Assembly: GCF_000813145.1 (NCBI RefSeq)
Contig: NZ_BAZF01000030.1
Coordinates: 1 to 33,222, forward strand
Length of the DNA: 33,222 bases
DNA from: Geobacter sp. OR-1
Lineage (GTDB): Bacteria > Desulfobacterota > Desulfuromonadia > Geobacterales > DSM-12255
Reading direction: 5' to 3'
The notes beneath the pieces are model-generated. The model was not told the origin of the DNA, made no database searches, and saw only the letters and a list, made by a program, of their open reading frames with translations. Of the stretch, positions 6,670 through 16,474 are shown piece by piece (position 1 is the stretch's first letter; every line of letters starts with the position of its first letter). The translations under genes and the position numbers were made by a program.

Positions 6670-7791
6670 ATGCGAAGATTCCGGCAACTGGCTGCTCCCA
6701 TACTGCTGTTACTGATCGTTGTTACCCTGTTCACCGGTTGCCGGGAAAAGCAGCCGATTAATATCGGCTTCATCGGCGGTATATCGGGACGCGTGGCCGA
6801 TCTGGGGGTCGCCGGACGCAACGGCGTCATGCTTGCCGTTGAAGAGAAAAATGAAGCTGGGGGGATTCACGGACGGCCTGTCGAACTCCTGGCCGCTGAT
6901 GACGAACAGAACCCGGAAACCGCCCAAATGGTCATTGACCGGTTTCTCAAAGAACATATCGAGCTGATTATCGGCCCCATGACCAGCAGTATGGCAATGG
7001 CAGTGATGCCGCAGATCAATGCATCAAAGGCCATACTGCTCAGTCCCACCGTAACGACAACCGACCTCCAGGCAAAAGACGACAATTTTCTGCGCGTGAT
7101 CTCAACAACATCCGACTATTCAGCCAAGAGTGCCCGCTTCCAGTTCGAGAAACTGGGCTACCGCACCGTTGCGGCGATATACGACTCCGGAAACAGCTCA
7201 TATACGGAGAGCTGGTACAACGGCTTTCGGAATACGTTTGAGAAATTGGGGGGAAAAGTCGTAAAGACCGTCACCTTCAAGTCGAGTAAAGATGCGACGT
7301 TCCTGCAGCCGGTCAGGGAGATGCTTTCCGTGAAGCCGGACCTCATCCTGATAATAACCAACGCGGTCGACTCGGCGCTTATATGCCAGCAGATCCGCAA
7401 GCTGGATCCGAAAGTCGGGATTGCGATGTCCGAATGGGCCTCAACCGAACGGTTTACCGAACTCGGCGGCAAGGCGACAGATGGCGTGGTTGTTGCCCAG
7501 TTCCTCAACCGTAATGACACCTCCGACCGTTACCAGAAGTTTTTATCTGCCTACCGGAAACGGTTCAGCCAGGAACCGGGTTTTGCAGGTCTTGCAGGGT
7601 ATGATGCGGCATTGGTTGGACTGGATGCCTTGAGCCGCAGGAAACCCGGTACGTCATTGAAGGACACGATTCTCCGGACCATGAAGTTCCAGGGAGTGCA
7701 ACAGCAGATAACCATCGACCGTTTCGGCGATGCCGACCGCAAGACCTTTGTAACCCGCATAAGCAACGGGAAATATGTAACCGTGGAGTAA
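6670..7791 (+). CDS. Lipoprotein ABC-type solute-binding protein (LivJ-like, Peripla_BP_6)
   Basis: 373 aa. The signal peptide ends in lipobox LFTGC, with C24 as the lipid-anchored residue. The mature part has the two-lobed fold pattern of branched-chain amino-acid/amide-type binding proteins: INIGFIGGISGRVADLG, GRNGVMLAVEEKNEAGGIHG, DEQNPETA and IIGPMTSSMAMAV. No ABC permease or ATPase genes are adjacent. Instead, a membrane histidine kinase begins 3 bp downstream, so its role is more likely ligand sensing than uptake, as in binding-protein/kinase pairs such as LuxP-LuxQ and TorT-TorS. GGAAGG lies 6 bp before the ATG. The ligand cannot be predicted from sequence. Confidence 0.85.
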   Translation: MRRFRQLAAPILLLLIVVTLFTGCREKQPINIGFIGGISGRVADLGVAGRNGVMLAVEEKNEAGGIHGRPVELLAADDEQNPETAQMVIDRFLKEHIELIIGPMTSSMAMAVMPQINASKAILLSPTVTTTDLQAKDDNFLRVISTTSDYSAKSARFQFEKLGYRTVAAIYDSGNSSYTESWYNGFRNTFEKLGGKVVKTVTFKSSKDATFLQPVREMLSVKPDLILIITNAVDSALICQQIRKLDPKVGIAMSEWASTERFTELGGKATDGVVVAQFLNRNDTSDRYQKFLSAYRKRFSQEPGFAGLAGYDAALVGLDALSRRKPGTSLKDTILRTMKFQGVQQQITIDRFGDADRKTFVTRISNGKYVTVE

Positions 7792-7794
7792 GCA

Positions 7795-10380
7795 ATGCCC
7801 CTCCGTCCCCTGCGACGCATCCTGTCGGTGCAGACAACAATGGTGCTGCTCATCCCCTTCGTGGTGGCGGGCATCGGAGTTGCAGCACTGCTTTATCCCT
7901 CAATCAAGGAGGATATCTATCTGCATCAGCAGCAGATCGCAGTTACGGTTGCCTCCAGGATAGGGAGCTACCTTGAGGACGCAAAATCGACCGTGCGCGG
8001 TGTGGCGCTGTTCAAAACCAACGGCAGGCCCGACTGGCATACCATGCAGCAGATAGTCGATGCCCAGATAGCCGCTTCGGAAACCCTGAGAATCATATAT
8101 GTCCTGGACAAACCCGGAAAGGTAAAGGCAGTCGGCCTGAAAACGGGGACCGAAGCACAGCGTCAGGACCTGCTCGAACTGGATCTCTCCCGCAATCCAG
8201 CTATTCCCCGGTTGTCGGAGCACAACGCCACGATCTGGTCTGACAGCTTTCTCTCTGTCGTCGGCGGCGGGTTGTCCGTTGCCATTGCCGCGTCATCGGA
8301 AGACATGATGGCAGTTGGTGAGGTGCAGATCCACCGGCTGTCCGCCTTCCTGAGACAGGTAGGCGATCTGGGGCAGGAGAGTATTTTTATTCTCGACCGG
8401 TACGGCAATCTGGTAGCCGATGACAGAGGGAGATACACGGCCCAGCAGCTCAACCTGAGCAACCTGCCTCTGGTCCGCCGCGGCATGGAGGGCATTGCCA
8501 TGCATTCCGGCAACATTACCCTGGCCGGGCGGGAAATGATTGGCTGTTATGTACCGATCCCTGCCATAGGCTGGGGCGTACTGGTCACCCAACCGGTGAA
8601 CGTGGCGTATCACACGCTCTGGACCACCATAGGGGGAATCAGCGTCGGCGCCGTTTTCGCCCTTCTTGTGGGGATCGCGCTTTCCATGAGAATGGCACGC
8701 AAGCTTGCCGGTCGCTTCGAGCAGCTGGCAACGCATGCGCGTCAGATCGCAGACGGAAAAACCGACGTTGACTGGCCCGAATCGTCTATTTTCGAAATTA
8801 GCGAACTCACGGCCGATCTTCAACAGATGGCCCGCAAGATAGGAGAACGGGAGCAGCAGCTCGACACGCTGATGCGCAATATACCGGGTCTGGTTTACCG
8901 GTGCGCACACGAAGGAGACTGGACTTTTTCCTTTGTCAGCGAAGGGAGCCGGCAACTGACCGGCTATGGGCCTTCTGATCTCCTCGGAAACTCCAGGATC
9001 AGCTACAACGAAACGATTCACGCCGATGATCGTGACCGGGTATGGGCCGAGATCCTGGCGGCTCTCGATGAACACGAGCCATACTCCCTTCAGTACCGGA
9101 TAGTTACAGCCCAGGGGAAGGAAAAAACCGTTCTGGAACACGGTCAGGGGCTGCTTGACCCCAAGGGAGAAGTTGTTGCCATCGAGGGGATTATCACCGA
9201 CATCAGTGAACAGGTACACCTTGAACAGCAGTTGCGCCATTCCCAGAAAATGGAGTCGATAGGACAACTGGCAGGCGGAGTTGCGCACGATTTCAACAAC
9301 ATGCTGACCGCCATCATCGGCGCGGCCGAGCTTATGATGATGGAACTGAAAGAGGGGGACCCGCTGCGGAAATTAGTGGAAACCATAACCAGTGCCGCCA
9401 CGAAATCGGCCCAACTTGTGCGCAAGCTCCTGCTCTTCTCCCGTAAGGCGACCCACAACATGCAGCAGATCGACCTGCACCGGGTCCTGTCAGAAACCAT
9501 AGGCATGCTGGAACGGAGCATAGACAAACGGATCGAGGTCGTAACCAATCTTGCCGCTGCCGATTCCAGGATAATCGGCGACGCCGGGCAGTTGGACAAC
9601 ATGTTCCTGAACATGCTCCTGAATGCCCGCGATGCCATGCCAAATGGAGGAATACTACGTGTTGCCAGCCGGCTCTGTGCGGTTGATGAGCACTTCGCCC
9701 GCCAGATCGGATTCGCGGTGAAACCGGGCAGCTATGTTGAAGTGGCCATATCCGATACCGGCACTGGAATGACACCGGAGATCCTGGCACATATCTTTGA
9801 ACCGTTCTTCACCACAAAAGAGGTGGGCAAGGGGACCGGGCTCGGGCTTGCTGCGGCTTACGGCACCGTCAAGGAGCATGGCGGCACCATACAGGTCTAC
9901 AGCGAACCCGGCCAAGGAAGCACCTTCAAGATACTTCTCCCCCTCGGGATCGGCGCAGTTCCGCAAACTGCAGCACAGTTCCCGGCCGAGATCCCCAGGG
10001 GGAAGGCCATCCTGCTCGTAGAAGACGAGGAACTGCTCCGGCAGGTGGGAAACGCCATGCTGCGCGACATGGGGTGCAAGGTGCTCCTGGCCAGTGACGG
10101 CAAGGAAGGGGTGGAGATATTTGCCGAGCACAGTGATGAAATCGACCTCGTCATGCTGGACGTTGTCATGCCTACTGTCAATGGCCGTGATGCCTTCAGG
10201 TTGATGAAGGAGATCGACCCGGGCGTCCGGGTGCTGTTTCTGTCCGGCTATGCAGACAGTAGCGTTGAAGACCTGATGAACGACATCTCTGTCACCGGTT
10301 TTCTGCAGAAGCCCTACCGGCTCGAAGAGTTGACTCTGGCCCTGAGCAGAGCCTTTTCCATTGAGCGGGGAACAAGATGA
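7795..10380 (+). CDS. Hybrid sensor histidine kinase (sensor domain-HAMP-PAS-HisKA-HATPase-receiver)
   Basis: 861 aa. TM1 is about residues 15-34, followed by an extracytoplasmic sensing region (35-270, Cache-like in length), TM2 about 276-300, HAMP (about 300-352) and PAS (about 356-480). The HisKA domain has the phospho-acceptor H498 in [11 protein letters not shown], and the HATPase domain has SDTGTGM, the FEPFFTTK lid and GTGLGLA. The C-terminal receiver domain (about 738-855) has the acidic pocket near D744, phospho-acceptor D789 in MLDVVMP, and K839. There is no DNA-binding output domain, so the signal must pass to another protein. It is translated almost directly after the solute-binding lipoprotein and lies between nuoK and nuoL. 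All catalytic motifs are intact. Confidence 0.93.
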   Translation: MPLRPLRRILSVQTTMVLLIPFVVAGIGVAALLYPSIKEDIYLHQQQIAVTVASRIGSYLEDAKSTVRGVALFKTNGRPDWHTMQQIVDAQIAASETLRIIYVLDKPGKVKAVGLKTGTEAQRQDLLELDLSRNPAIPRLSEHNATIWSDSFLSVVGGGLSVAIAASSEDMMAVGEVQIHRLSAFLRQVGDLGQESIFILDRYGNLVADDRGRYTAQQLNLSNLPLVRRGMEGIAMHSGNITLAGREMIGCYVPIPAIGWGVLVTQPVNVAYHTLWTTIGGISVGAVFALLVGIALSMRMARKLAGRFEQLATHARQIADGKTDVDWPESSIFEISELTADLQQMARKIGEREQQLDTLMRNIPGLVYRCAHEGDWTFSFVSEGSRQLTGYGPSDLLGNSRISYNETIHADDRDRVWAEILAALDEHEPYSLQYRIVTAQGKEKTVLEHGQGLLDPKGEVVAIEGIITDISEQVHLEQQLRHSQKMESIGQLAGGVAHDFNNMLTAIIGAAELMMMELKEGDPLRKLVETITSAATKSAQLVRKLLLFSRKATHNMQQIDLHRVLSETIGMLERSIDKRIEVVTNLAAADSRIIGDAGQLDNMFLNMLLNARDAMPNGGILRVASRLCAVDEHFARQIGFAVKPGSYVEVAISDTGTGMTPEILAHIFEPFFTTKEVGKGTGLGLAAAYGTVKEHGGTIQVYSEPGQGSTFKILLPLGIGAVPQTAAQFPAEIPRGKAILLVEDEELLRQVGNAMLRDMGCKVLLASDGKEGVEIFAEHSDEIDLVMLDVVMPTVNGRDAFRLMKEIDPGVRVLFLSGYADSSVEDLMNDISVTGFLQKPYRLEELTLALSRAFSIERGTR

Positions 10381-10442
10381 CCATAGCTACCATATCCGAA
10401 GTCTGTATACCGGTAACCGGCGCCAGGTTGCAGTATGCATAG
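10377..10442 (+). CDS. Possible 21-codon mini-ORF linking the kinase to nuoL
   Basis: The ATG overlaps the kinase stop (ATGA) and the frame reads [19 protein letters not shown], with its TAG stop inside the start region of nuoL. nuoL itself has no good Shine-Dalgarno, so reinitiation from this ORF could matter. It may equally be chance. Confidence 0.25.
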   Translation: MTIATISEVCIPVTGARLQYA

Positions 10443-12310
10443 TTACCTAGAGCTGATAATCCTGCTGCCGCTGGCCGGCGCCCTGCTTAACACGCTGCTG
10501 GGCGGGAAAATACCGCGCCGGGTTGCGGAAATCATCGCCTGCAGCGCTGTCTGGGGGAGTTTTTGCGCCACGATCGCCCTGTTCTTCGCCTACCGCGAAC
10601 CGCTCTCGATCGAAATCGCCACCTGGCTCACCGATTTCGAGTTCAAGGCCCCGGTCAGCGTCTACCTGGACCCGCTCGCCCTCTCGCTCTGCCTGATGAT
10701 CACCTTTGTCTGCGGCCTCATCCATATCTATTCGGTCGGCTACATGGCCGAAGATCCCGGATATGTCCGGTTCTTCGCCCTGCTGAACCTGTTCGTGGCC
10801 TCGATGCTGCTCCTGGTCCTGGCCGGGAACCTGCCGCTCCTGTACCTGGGATGGGAGGGGGTCGGTCTCTGCTCCTATGCCCTGATCGGGTTCTGGTACC
10901 GCGAGGAGCAGAACGCCACTGCCGGCCGCAAGGCGTTCATCGTGACCCGGATCGGCGACACCGCCCTGCTGATCGGCCTGTTCTGGCTCTTCGAGCTGTG
11001 CGGCACGGAATCGATACCGGAACTGAACCGGATGGGGCCGTCGCTGGCAAACGGCACGGTCACGACAATCGGGTTCCTGATGCTGATGGGGGCCGCCGGG
11101 AAATCGGCGCAACTGCCGCTCTCGGTCTGGCTACCAGACGCCATGGCCGGCCCGACACCGGTGTCGGCGCTGATCCATGCCGCCACCATGGTGACGGCCG
11201 GGGTCTACCTGCTGATGCGGATGTTCCCGCTGCTCAGCGGGTCAGAGGAACTGCTCGCCGCCATTGCGATCATGGGCGGGGTCACCGCCTTCTACGGCGC
11301 CACCTGCGCCGTGGCGCAGCGCGACCTGAAGCGGGTGCTCGCCTACTCCACCATCAGCCAGATCGGCTACATGTTCCTGGGGGTCGGTAGCGGCGGGATT
11401 GACGCCGCCACCTTCCACCTGATCGTGCACGCCTTTTTCAAGGCGCTCCTGTTCCTGGGGGCCGGCTGCGTGATCAGTGCGCTGCACCATGAACAGGACA
11501 TCTACCGGATGGGTGGAATCCGCCGCTCCCTGCCGGCTACCTTTCTCCCGTTCCTTGCCGGCGTCGCCTGCCTGGCCGGAGTACCGCTCACCGGCGGCTT
11601 TTTCAGCAAGGACGCAATCCTGACAGCGGTCTGGCAAAAACGGGGGGATGGTCTACGCCCCGCTGTTCTGCCTGGGGCTGCTGACGGCCCTGTTGACGGC
11701 GTTCTACAGTTTCCGGATGCTGTACCTGGTGTTCGGGGGGGAAGCCGGGGAGAGGAGTCTCACCGTTCCGCGGGTCATGGAGCTGATCCTGATTCCGCTG
11801 GCGCTGCTGGGGCTACTCGGCGGACTGATCAACCTCCCGGCCTATATCGGGACCGGGCTGCTCGGCGGCTTCCTGGAGTCAGCCGCAGAAACCGGCAGGA
11901 TGGAGCTGTCCCATGCCTCGGAACTGGCGCTGCAAGGGGTGGCGGCGATAGTCTCGCTCTGGGGGATCGCCCTGGCCCATTACCGTTACGGCGGCCCTAG
12001 GCGCGCCCAGCGGCTCGCCGATGCGGACAACCCGCCGACATTCCTGAAGTCGTTCTGCCTCAACGGCTGGCACCTGGACCGGCTGTACGGCTTACTGCTG
12101 GTCAGGCCATACCAGAGGCTGGCCGGGATTCTCTGGCAACGGATCGACACAGGTCTAATCGACGGCGCGCTCGACCGGTTCGCAGCACTACTCGGCAACG
12201 CCGGGCGGCTCTTGGGGAGCTGGGGTGGCGGCAGGGTTTCGGCCTACCTCCTCAGCCTGGCGGCCGGCGGCGCGCTGCTGATCGCCTATGTGGCATGGGT
12301 TATGACATGA
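10435..12310 (+). CDS. nuoL: NADH-quinone oxidoreductase subunit L (NuoL), frameshifted
   Basis: This is the largest antiporter-like proton-pumping subunit of complex I. The first part (10435 to about 11640) contains GWEGVGLCSYALIGFWY with the key glutamate, GKSAQLPLSVWLPDAMAGP with the key lysine, and ALIHAATMVTAGVYL. At A5CG6 (11636-11647) the frame is lost. The remainder, beginning MVYAPLFCLGLL at 11648, continues one frame over to 12310. Deleting one A or G restores a single protein of about 624 aa, a normal NuoL length with all expected helices and the lateral C-terminal part. It is either a genuine mutation or a base-call error in a homopolymer. In the unshifted frame translation would run on to 12000 with non-NuoL sequence. 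Confidence 0.9.
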
Positions 12311-13794
12311 CCGGTTTCCCGTTCCTCACGATCCTGATCTTCCTGCCGCTGGCAACAGGGCTCTGCCTGCTGCCGGTCTGGAACTGCCGGCCGGATCTCT
12401 GGCGGCCGGTCGCCCTGGCCGGAGCAATTGCCGAGCTGGGGGTCGCCTGCCTCTGCTGGCCGGCCGCGGCTGCTCCGGCCAAAGGTGCGCCAGCGGGATT
12501 CTTCCTCTTCGAGGACTACCCCTGGATCGCGGAATTCGGCATTCGCTACACCCTGGGGATGGACGGGCTCTCCCTGCTGCTGGTCATCCTTACCGCCTTT
12601 GTCACCCTGATCGCCATGCTGGCTTCCTGGCGGCCGGTTATTGACCGGGTGCCGCTCCACTACCTGCTGATCCTGGCCATGGAAAGCGGCATCATGGGGG
12701 TGTTCCTCTCCCTGGACCTGTTCCTGTTCTATCTCTTCTGGGAACTGATGCTGATTCCGATGTTCTTCCTGATCGGGATCTGGGGCCACGGCAGACGGAT
12801 CTACTCGGCAATCAAGTTTTTCCTGTTCACCCTGGCCGGGTCGCTGCTGATGCTCCTGGCCATCATCACCCTGTACCTGATCCACGGCAGCCAGACCGGA
12901 GTCTACACCTTCAGCCTTTACGGCCTGATCGGGACCGTTGTCCCGCATTCGACGGCGCTCTGGCTCTACGGGGCATTCCTCCTGGCCTTTGCGATCAAAT
13001 TCCCGCTGTTCCCGCTGCACACTTGGCTTCCGGATGCCCATACCGACGCGCCCACTGCAGGGAGCGTGATCCTGGCCGGGTTGCTGCTTAAGACCGGGGC
13101 CTACGGCCTGGTGAGGTTCGGTTACCCGCTGTTCCCCGCTGCTGCCGCTACCTTGAGCCCGCTCCTGATGGTCATGGCAGTGACCGGCATCCTCTACGCC
13201 TCCTGGATCGCTTTTGCCCAGAGCGACATGAAGCGGCTGGTCGCCTACTCCAGCGTCGGCCATATGGGATTCGTGGCGCTCGGGATTGCGGCCTGGACCC
13301 CGGTGGCACTGTCCGGAGCAATTCTGCAGATGGTCAATCACGGCATTACCACCAGTGCCATGTTTGCCATGATCGGCATGCTGGACGAGCGGACCGGCAC
13401 CCGCGAAATCGATGCCTACGGTAATGTCTGGGGCAAGGCGCCGCGCCTCTCCTTTTTCTTCCTTTTCTTTGCCATGGCCTCGGCCGGGCTACCCGGCCTG
13501 AACAACTTTGTGGGCGAATTCCTGATCCTGACCGGGTCGTTCAAGGTGTCGCATCTGGCGGTTGCCCTGGCCGGAATCGGGGTCATCCTCCCGCTGGTGT
13601 ACACGGTCAGGCTGATCCAGGAGCTGCTGTTCCAGGAGGAGCGTCGGCCGCTGATTATTCCGGACCTGACCGTCACGGAATGCGGCATGGTTGTGGTCAT
13701 GGCCTGCCTGGACCTGTACATCGGCCTGCATCCGGGACCGCTGCTGGATATGCTGCACTCTCCGGTGGCCATACTTACCGGAGGCGCCGGATGA
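12307..13794 (+). CDS. nuoM: NADH-quinone oxidoreductase subunit M (NuoM)
   Basis: 495 aa, an antiporter-like proton-pumping subunit of the complex I membrane arm. ELMLIPMFFLIGIWG carries the conserved glutamate, and AFAIKFPLFPLHTWLPDAH the conserved lysine. AYSSVGHMGF is also typical. The start at 12307 is chosen because it overlaps the nuoL stop by ATGA, the usual coupling in this operon; an in-frame ATG at 12295 would add four residues. It ends in ATGA overlap with nuoN. Confidence 0.94.
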   Translation: MTGFPFLTILIFLPLATGLCLLPVWNCRPDLWRPVALAGAIAELGVACLCWPAAAAPAKGAPAGFFLFEDYPWIAEFGIRYTLGMDGLSLLLVILTAFVTLIAMLASWRPVIDRVPLHYLLILAMESGIMGVFLSLDLFLFYLFWELMLIPMFFLIGIWGHGRRIYSAIKFFLFTLAGSLLMLLAIITLYLIHGSQTGVYTFSLYGLIGTVVPHSTALWLYGAFLLAFAIKFPLFPLHTWLPDAHTDAPTAGSVILAGLLLKTGAYGLVRFGYPLFPAAAATLSPLLMVMAVTGILYASWIAFAQSDMKRLVAYSSVGHMGFVALGIAAWTPVALSGAILQMVNHGITTSAMFAMIGMLDERTGTREIDAYGNVWGKAPRLSFFFLFFAMASAGLPGLNNFVGEFLILTGSFKVSHLAVALAGIGVILPLVYTVRLIQELLFQEERRPLIIPDLTVTECGMVVVMACLDLYIGLHPGPLLDMLHSPVAILTGGAG

Positions 13795-15182
13795 CAGTCA
13801 TTGACCTCTGGATAGCGATGCCCCTGCTGATCCTTGCCGGCAGCGCCCTGGCCATACTCCTGCTCGGCGCAATGGTTCCCGGCAACCACTGGACTTGGGC
13901 CGGAGTCGTTGCCACTGCCATGGCGGCAGCATGGGCGATTCAGGCCCCACCCGCCACGATTGCGCCCTCTCTGGCCCTGGCTGCGACCCCGGTTGCCAGG
14001 CTGTTCGCGATCCTCTTTAGCCTGACGGCCGGAGCGGTGCTGATAATCTCGCACCGATACAATGAAAAACGGGGGATTACCGGAGAGGAGTACCAGGCCA
14101 CCATACTCTTCTGCGCCTTCGGCGCGACTACGCTGAGCATGTCGACCACCCTGCTCATCATGTTCCTCGGCCTGGAAGCAATGACCTTCGGTTTTTATAT
14201 CCTCGTGGCAATGGAACTGAAACGGGAGGTTTCGGCAGAGGCGGGGCTGAAATACCTGCTCATGGGAGCGGTAGCGGCTGCTTTCCTGGCCTTCGGGATC
14301 GGGCTGCACTATGCGGGGACCGGATCACTGTCGTTGGCGCAGGCGCTGCAGGCAGCGGCAGGGAACCGGATCGCCCTTGCGGGGTGGGGATTCATACTGA
14401 TCGGCATTGCCTTCAAGCTTTCGCTGGTGCCGGCGCATCTCTGGACCCCGGACATCTACCAGGGGGCGCCGGCTCCGGTGACGGCGCTGCTGTCGGCCCT
14501 CTCCAAAGGGGCAACCGTGGCAATGCTCCTGCTCATTCTCCCATCCGGGGGGTCTGACACGATCCGGCACCTGCTCTGGTGGCCGGCGCTCCTGTCAATG
14601 GTGGTCGGGAACCTTGCGGCGCTGCTTCAGACCAAGGTACGCCGGATGCTCGGCTACTCGTCGATCGCACAGATGGGCTATGTCGCCCTGGCCCTGGTCT
14701 CCGGCACAACTGGCGGCTACCGGGCTGCGGCTTATTATAGCGTTGCTTACGCAATCATGAGCCTGGCGGCATTCGGCGCCATTACCCTGATCGAACGGGA
14801 CGGCGCAGGCGATTCCCTCGAAGAATGGCAAGGGCTGGGACGCCGCAATCCGTTCCCGGCCGGCATCCTTGCCCTTGCCCTGTTCGCTCTGGCCGGTATC
14901 CCCCCGACGGCAGGGTTCACCGGTAAATTCCTGATCTTCACCGCCGCCATCAAGGCAGGTGAAATCCCGCTGGCGATTATCGGCATCATCACTGCCGCAA
15001 TCTCGGTCTATTACTACCTTGCGGTCGTGGTCAGCCTCTACATGCACGAACCGGGGGACAGAGAAGAGGTGTTTCCCGCGCTCCCGGAGTCAGCGGTCCT
15101 GATTGCAACCGGTGCCGCAATCCTGGTGATCGGCGCATTCCCGGCGCCGCTGCTCCGGCTGCTGGCTGCGGCTTTGCCCTGA
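13791..15182 (+). CDS. nuoN: NADH-quinone oxidoreductase subunit N (NuoN)
   Basis: 463 aa, the third antiporter-like subunit of the membrane arm. LGLEAMTFGFYILVA carries the conserved membrane glutamate; AFKLSLVPAHLWTPD and YQGAPAPVTALLS are hallmark NuoN segments. GYSSIAQMGYVALAL matches the second half. The ATG overlaps the nuoM stop (ATGA). It is the last gene of the cluster and converges with a minus-strand gene only 13 bp beyond its stop; no clear terminator hairpin lies between them. Confidence 0.94.
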   Translation: MTVIDLWIAMPLLILAGSALAILLLGAMVPGNHWTWAGVVATAMAAAWAIQAPPATIAPSLALAATPVARLFAILFSLTAGAVLIISHRYNEKRGITGEEYQATILFCAFGATTLSMSTTLLIMFLGLEAMTFGFYILVAMELKREVSAEAGLKYLLMGAVAAAFLAFGIGLHYAGTGSLSLAQALQAAAGNRIALAGWGFILIGIAFKLSLVPAHLWTPDIYQGAPAPVTALLSALSKGATVAMLLLILPSGGSDTIRHLLWWPALLSMVVGNLAALLQTKVRRMLGYSSIAQMGYVALALVSGTTGGYRAAAYYSVAYAIMSLAAFGAITLIERDGAGDSLEEWQGLGRRNPFPAGILALALFALAGIPPTAGFTGKFLIFTAAIKAGEIPLAIIGIITAAISVYYYLAVVVSLYMHEPGDREEVFPALPESAVLIATGAAILVIGAFPAPLLRLLAAALP

Positions 15183-15195
15183 ATCCCGCTTGGGC

Positions 15196-16344
15196 CTACT
15201 TCACTAACACCGGGTGCAAGCCGGGCATTGCCAGCAGCTCTTTGGTCCCGCAGCCGACGCAGGAAATCCGGTCGATGTACAACCCGTTGTCCTGGCCGCA
15301 AACAGCAGGGGCATCGAAAGTCACCCCTTTTTGGCTGCACCCGGTCGGGCCGCTGGCGCATATCCTGCTGATCCGCACCAGGGCATACCTGGTGACCGGG
15401 ACCTCGGCAAAACCGGACCCCCTGCTTTCGGGCAGCGCAGCGACAACCGGGGCAATTACCCACCAGCCGAGCAGTTTGCCGGTGGCCTTGTCGTACTCCT
15501 TGTTGGAGCTGTCCACCTTCGGATTGTACATCATCGATTCGATATCCCGCAGCGGTTCATCCCCCGGCGCAAGTGCTATATAGGCTTTCTTCCCGCACAA
15601 CTCCTGGGGCGGCATCTCGCCGCAGATCATGTCCGACAGGGTGGAACCTTCGGAAACCGGATATGACATGGAGGTAAATGCGTATCTGCTCCCTGGGTGA
15701 GGCTTAGCGGTCGGATCAGGAGCGTTGCGGGTCAGCTTCCGTTCCGGTATTCCGCAGATCTGCGGATACCGGCAGCCGCTGTCGCAGATCTCGGGAGAGA
15801 CGGCGAAATTTGCCCGCACCTGGGCCGGAATGGCGGCAATAGCGACCGGGGTAAAATTCGCCGTTTCCATCCCGGTTATCTTTGCGATTATGGCCCCCAT
15901 TTCGCCAAGGCCGACCGACTCGCTCTCAGCCGTTCTTTTTGTCCTGACCTGGATTGCATTCACCGGCTTACCGCCGGAGGTATATACCTGTTTTGCAGGG
16001 TCCCAGAACCCGACCGTCACATTGTTTTCGGTCGTCATATTGTTGGTGTTGTTATTCGGAACCTCAACCAGCGCGACTGCCTTATGATCGCCAATGGCGG
16101 TTTCGATTGCCGCCACCCGGGCAGACGCCTGCACGGTATCTTCGGTTACGGCCTGCAGTTTACCGGGATCGGACTGAATCCGGGCATGGATCCCCTGCTT
16201 GATCGCCTGCGCACCGGCCAGAGCCGAGAGTTCCGCAGTGTGCTGCAGGTCCTCGTCGCTGACATACATGTATCCCACATCGATCGCCAGGGCAGCAAGA
16301 ACGAGAAACACAACAAGCATTATGTTTACGTAAGTAGTATCCAT
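15196..16344 (-). CDS. TadG-like pilus-associated/exported protein
   Basis: 382 aa. The N-terminus has one membrane helix followed by IDVGYMYVSDEDLQHTAELS and ALAGAQAIK, the hallmark of TadG/TadE-like proteins (Flp pilus assembly, DUF2134 group), which remain anchored in the inner membrane with the bulk outside. The C-terminal half is cysteine-rich (CDSGC, CGEMPPQELCGKK, CASGPTGCS, CVGCGTKE). These cysteines could form disulphides or bind metal; none is a CXXCH haem motif. No other tad genes are in the window, so it is an orphan here. GAGGG precedes the ATG. Exact function is not known. Confidence 0.65.
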   Translation of the reverse strand: MDTTYVNIMLVVFLVLAALAIDVGYMYVSDEDLQHTAELSALAGAQAIKQGIHARIQSDPGKLQAVTEDTVQASARVAAIETAIGDHKAVALVEVPNNNTNNMTTENNVTVGFWDPAKQVYTSGGKPVNAIQVRTKRTAESESVGLGEMGAIIAKITGMETANFTPVAIAAIPAQVRANFAVSPEICDSGCRYPQICGIPERKLTRNAPDPTAKPHPGSRYAFTSMSYPVSEGSTLSDMICGEMPPQELCGKKAYIALAPGDEPLRDIESMMYNPKVDSSNKEYDKATGKLLGWWVIAPVVAALPESRGSGFAEVPVTRYALVRISRICASGPTGCSQKGVTFDAPAVCGQDNGLYIDRISCVGCGTKELLAMPGLHPVLVK

Positions 16345-16424
16345 TCAACCCTCATATGGCTTCGCCATTGTACATTGGAGTGCTTACTGTTAATCAGCGT
16401 CAATATTACCATCAGAAAACAGAA

Positions 16425-16448
16425 GGGCCATGCATTTCTGCATGACCC
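16425..16448 (-). terminator. Terminator-like hairpin after the MFS gene
   Basis: GGGCCATGCA and TGCATGACCC form a 10-bp stem (one G-T pair) with a 4-nt loop, located 26 bp past the MFS stop. It is flanked by a T-rich run on both strands (TTTGTTTTTT on plus, TTCTGTTTTC on minus), so it could terminate in either direction. Confidence 0.6.
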
Positions 16449-16474
16449 TTTGTTTTTTATCCGGCAGGGAAGGC

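Noticed and set aside
11630-11650. Programmed -1 ribosomal frameshift in nuoL
   Set aside because: The downstream frame is reached by +1 (or -2), not -1, and no downstream pseudoknot or upstream Shine-Dalgarno-like stimulator stands out.
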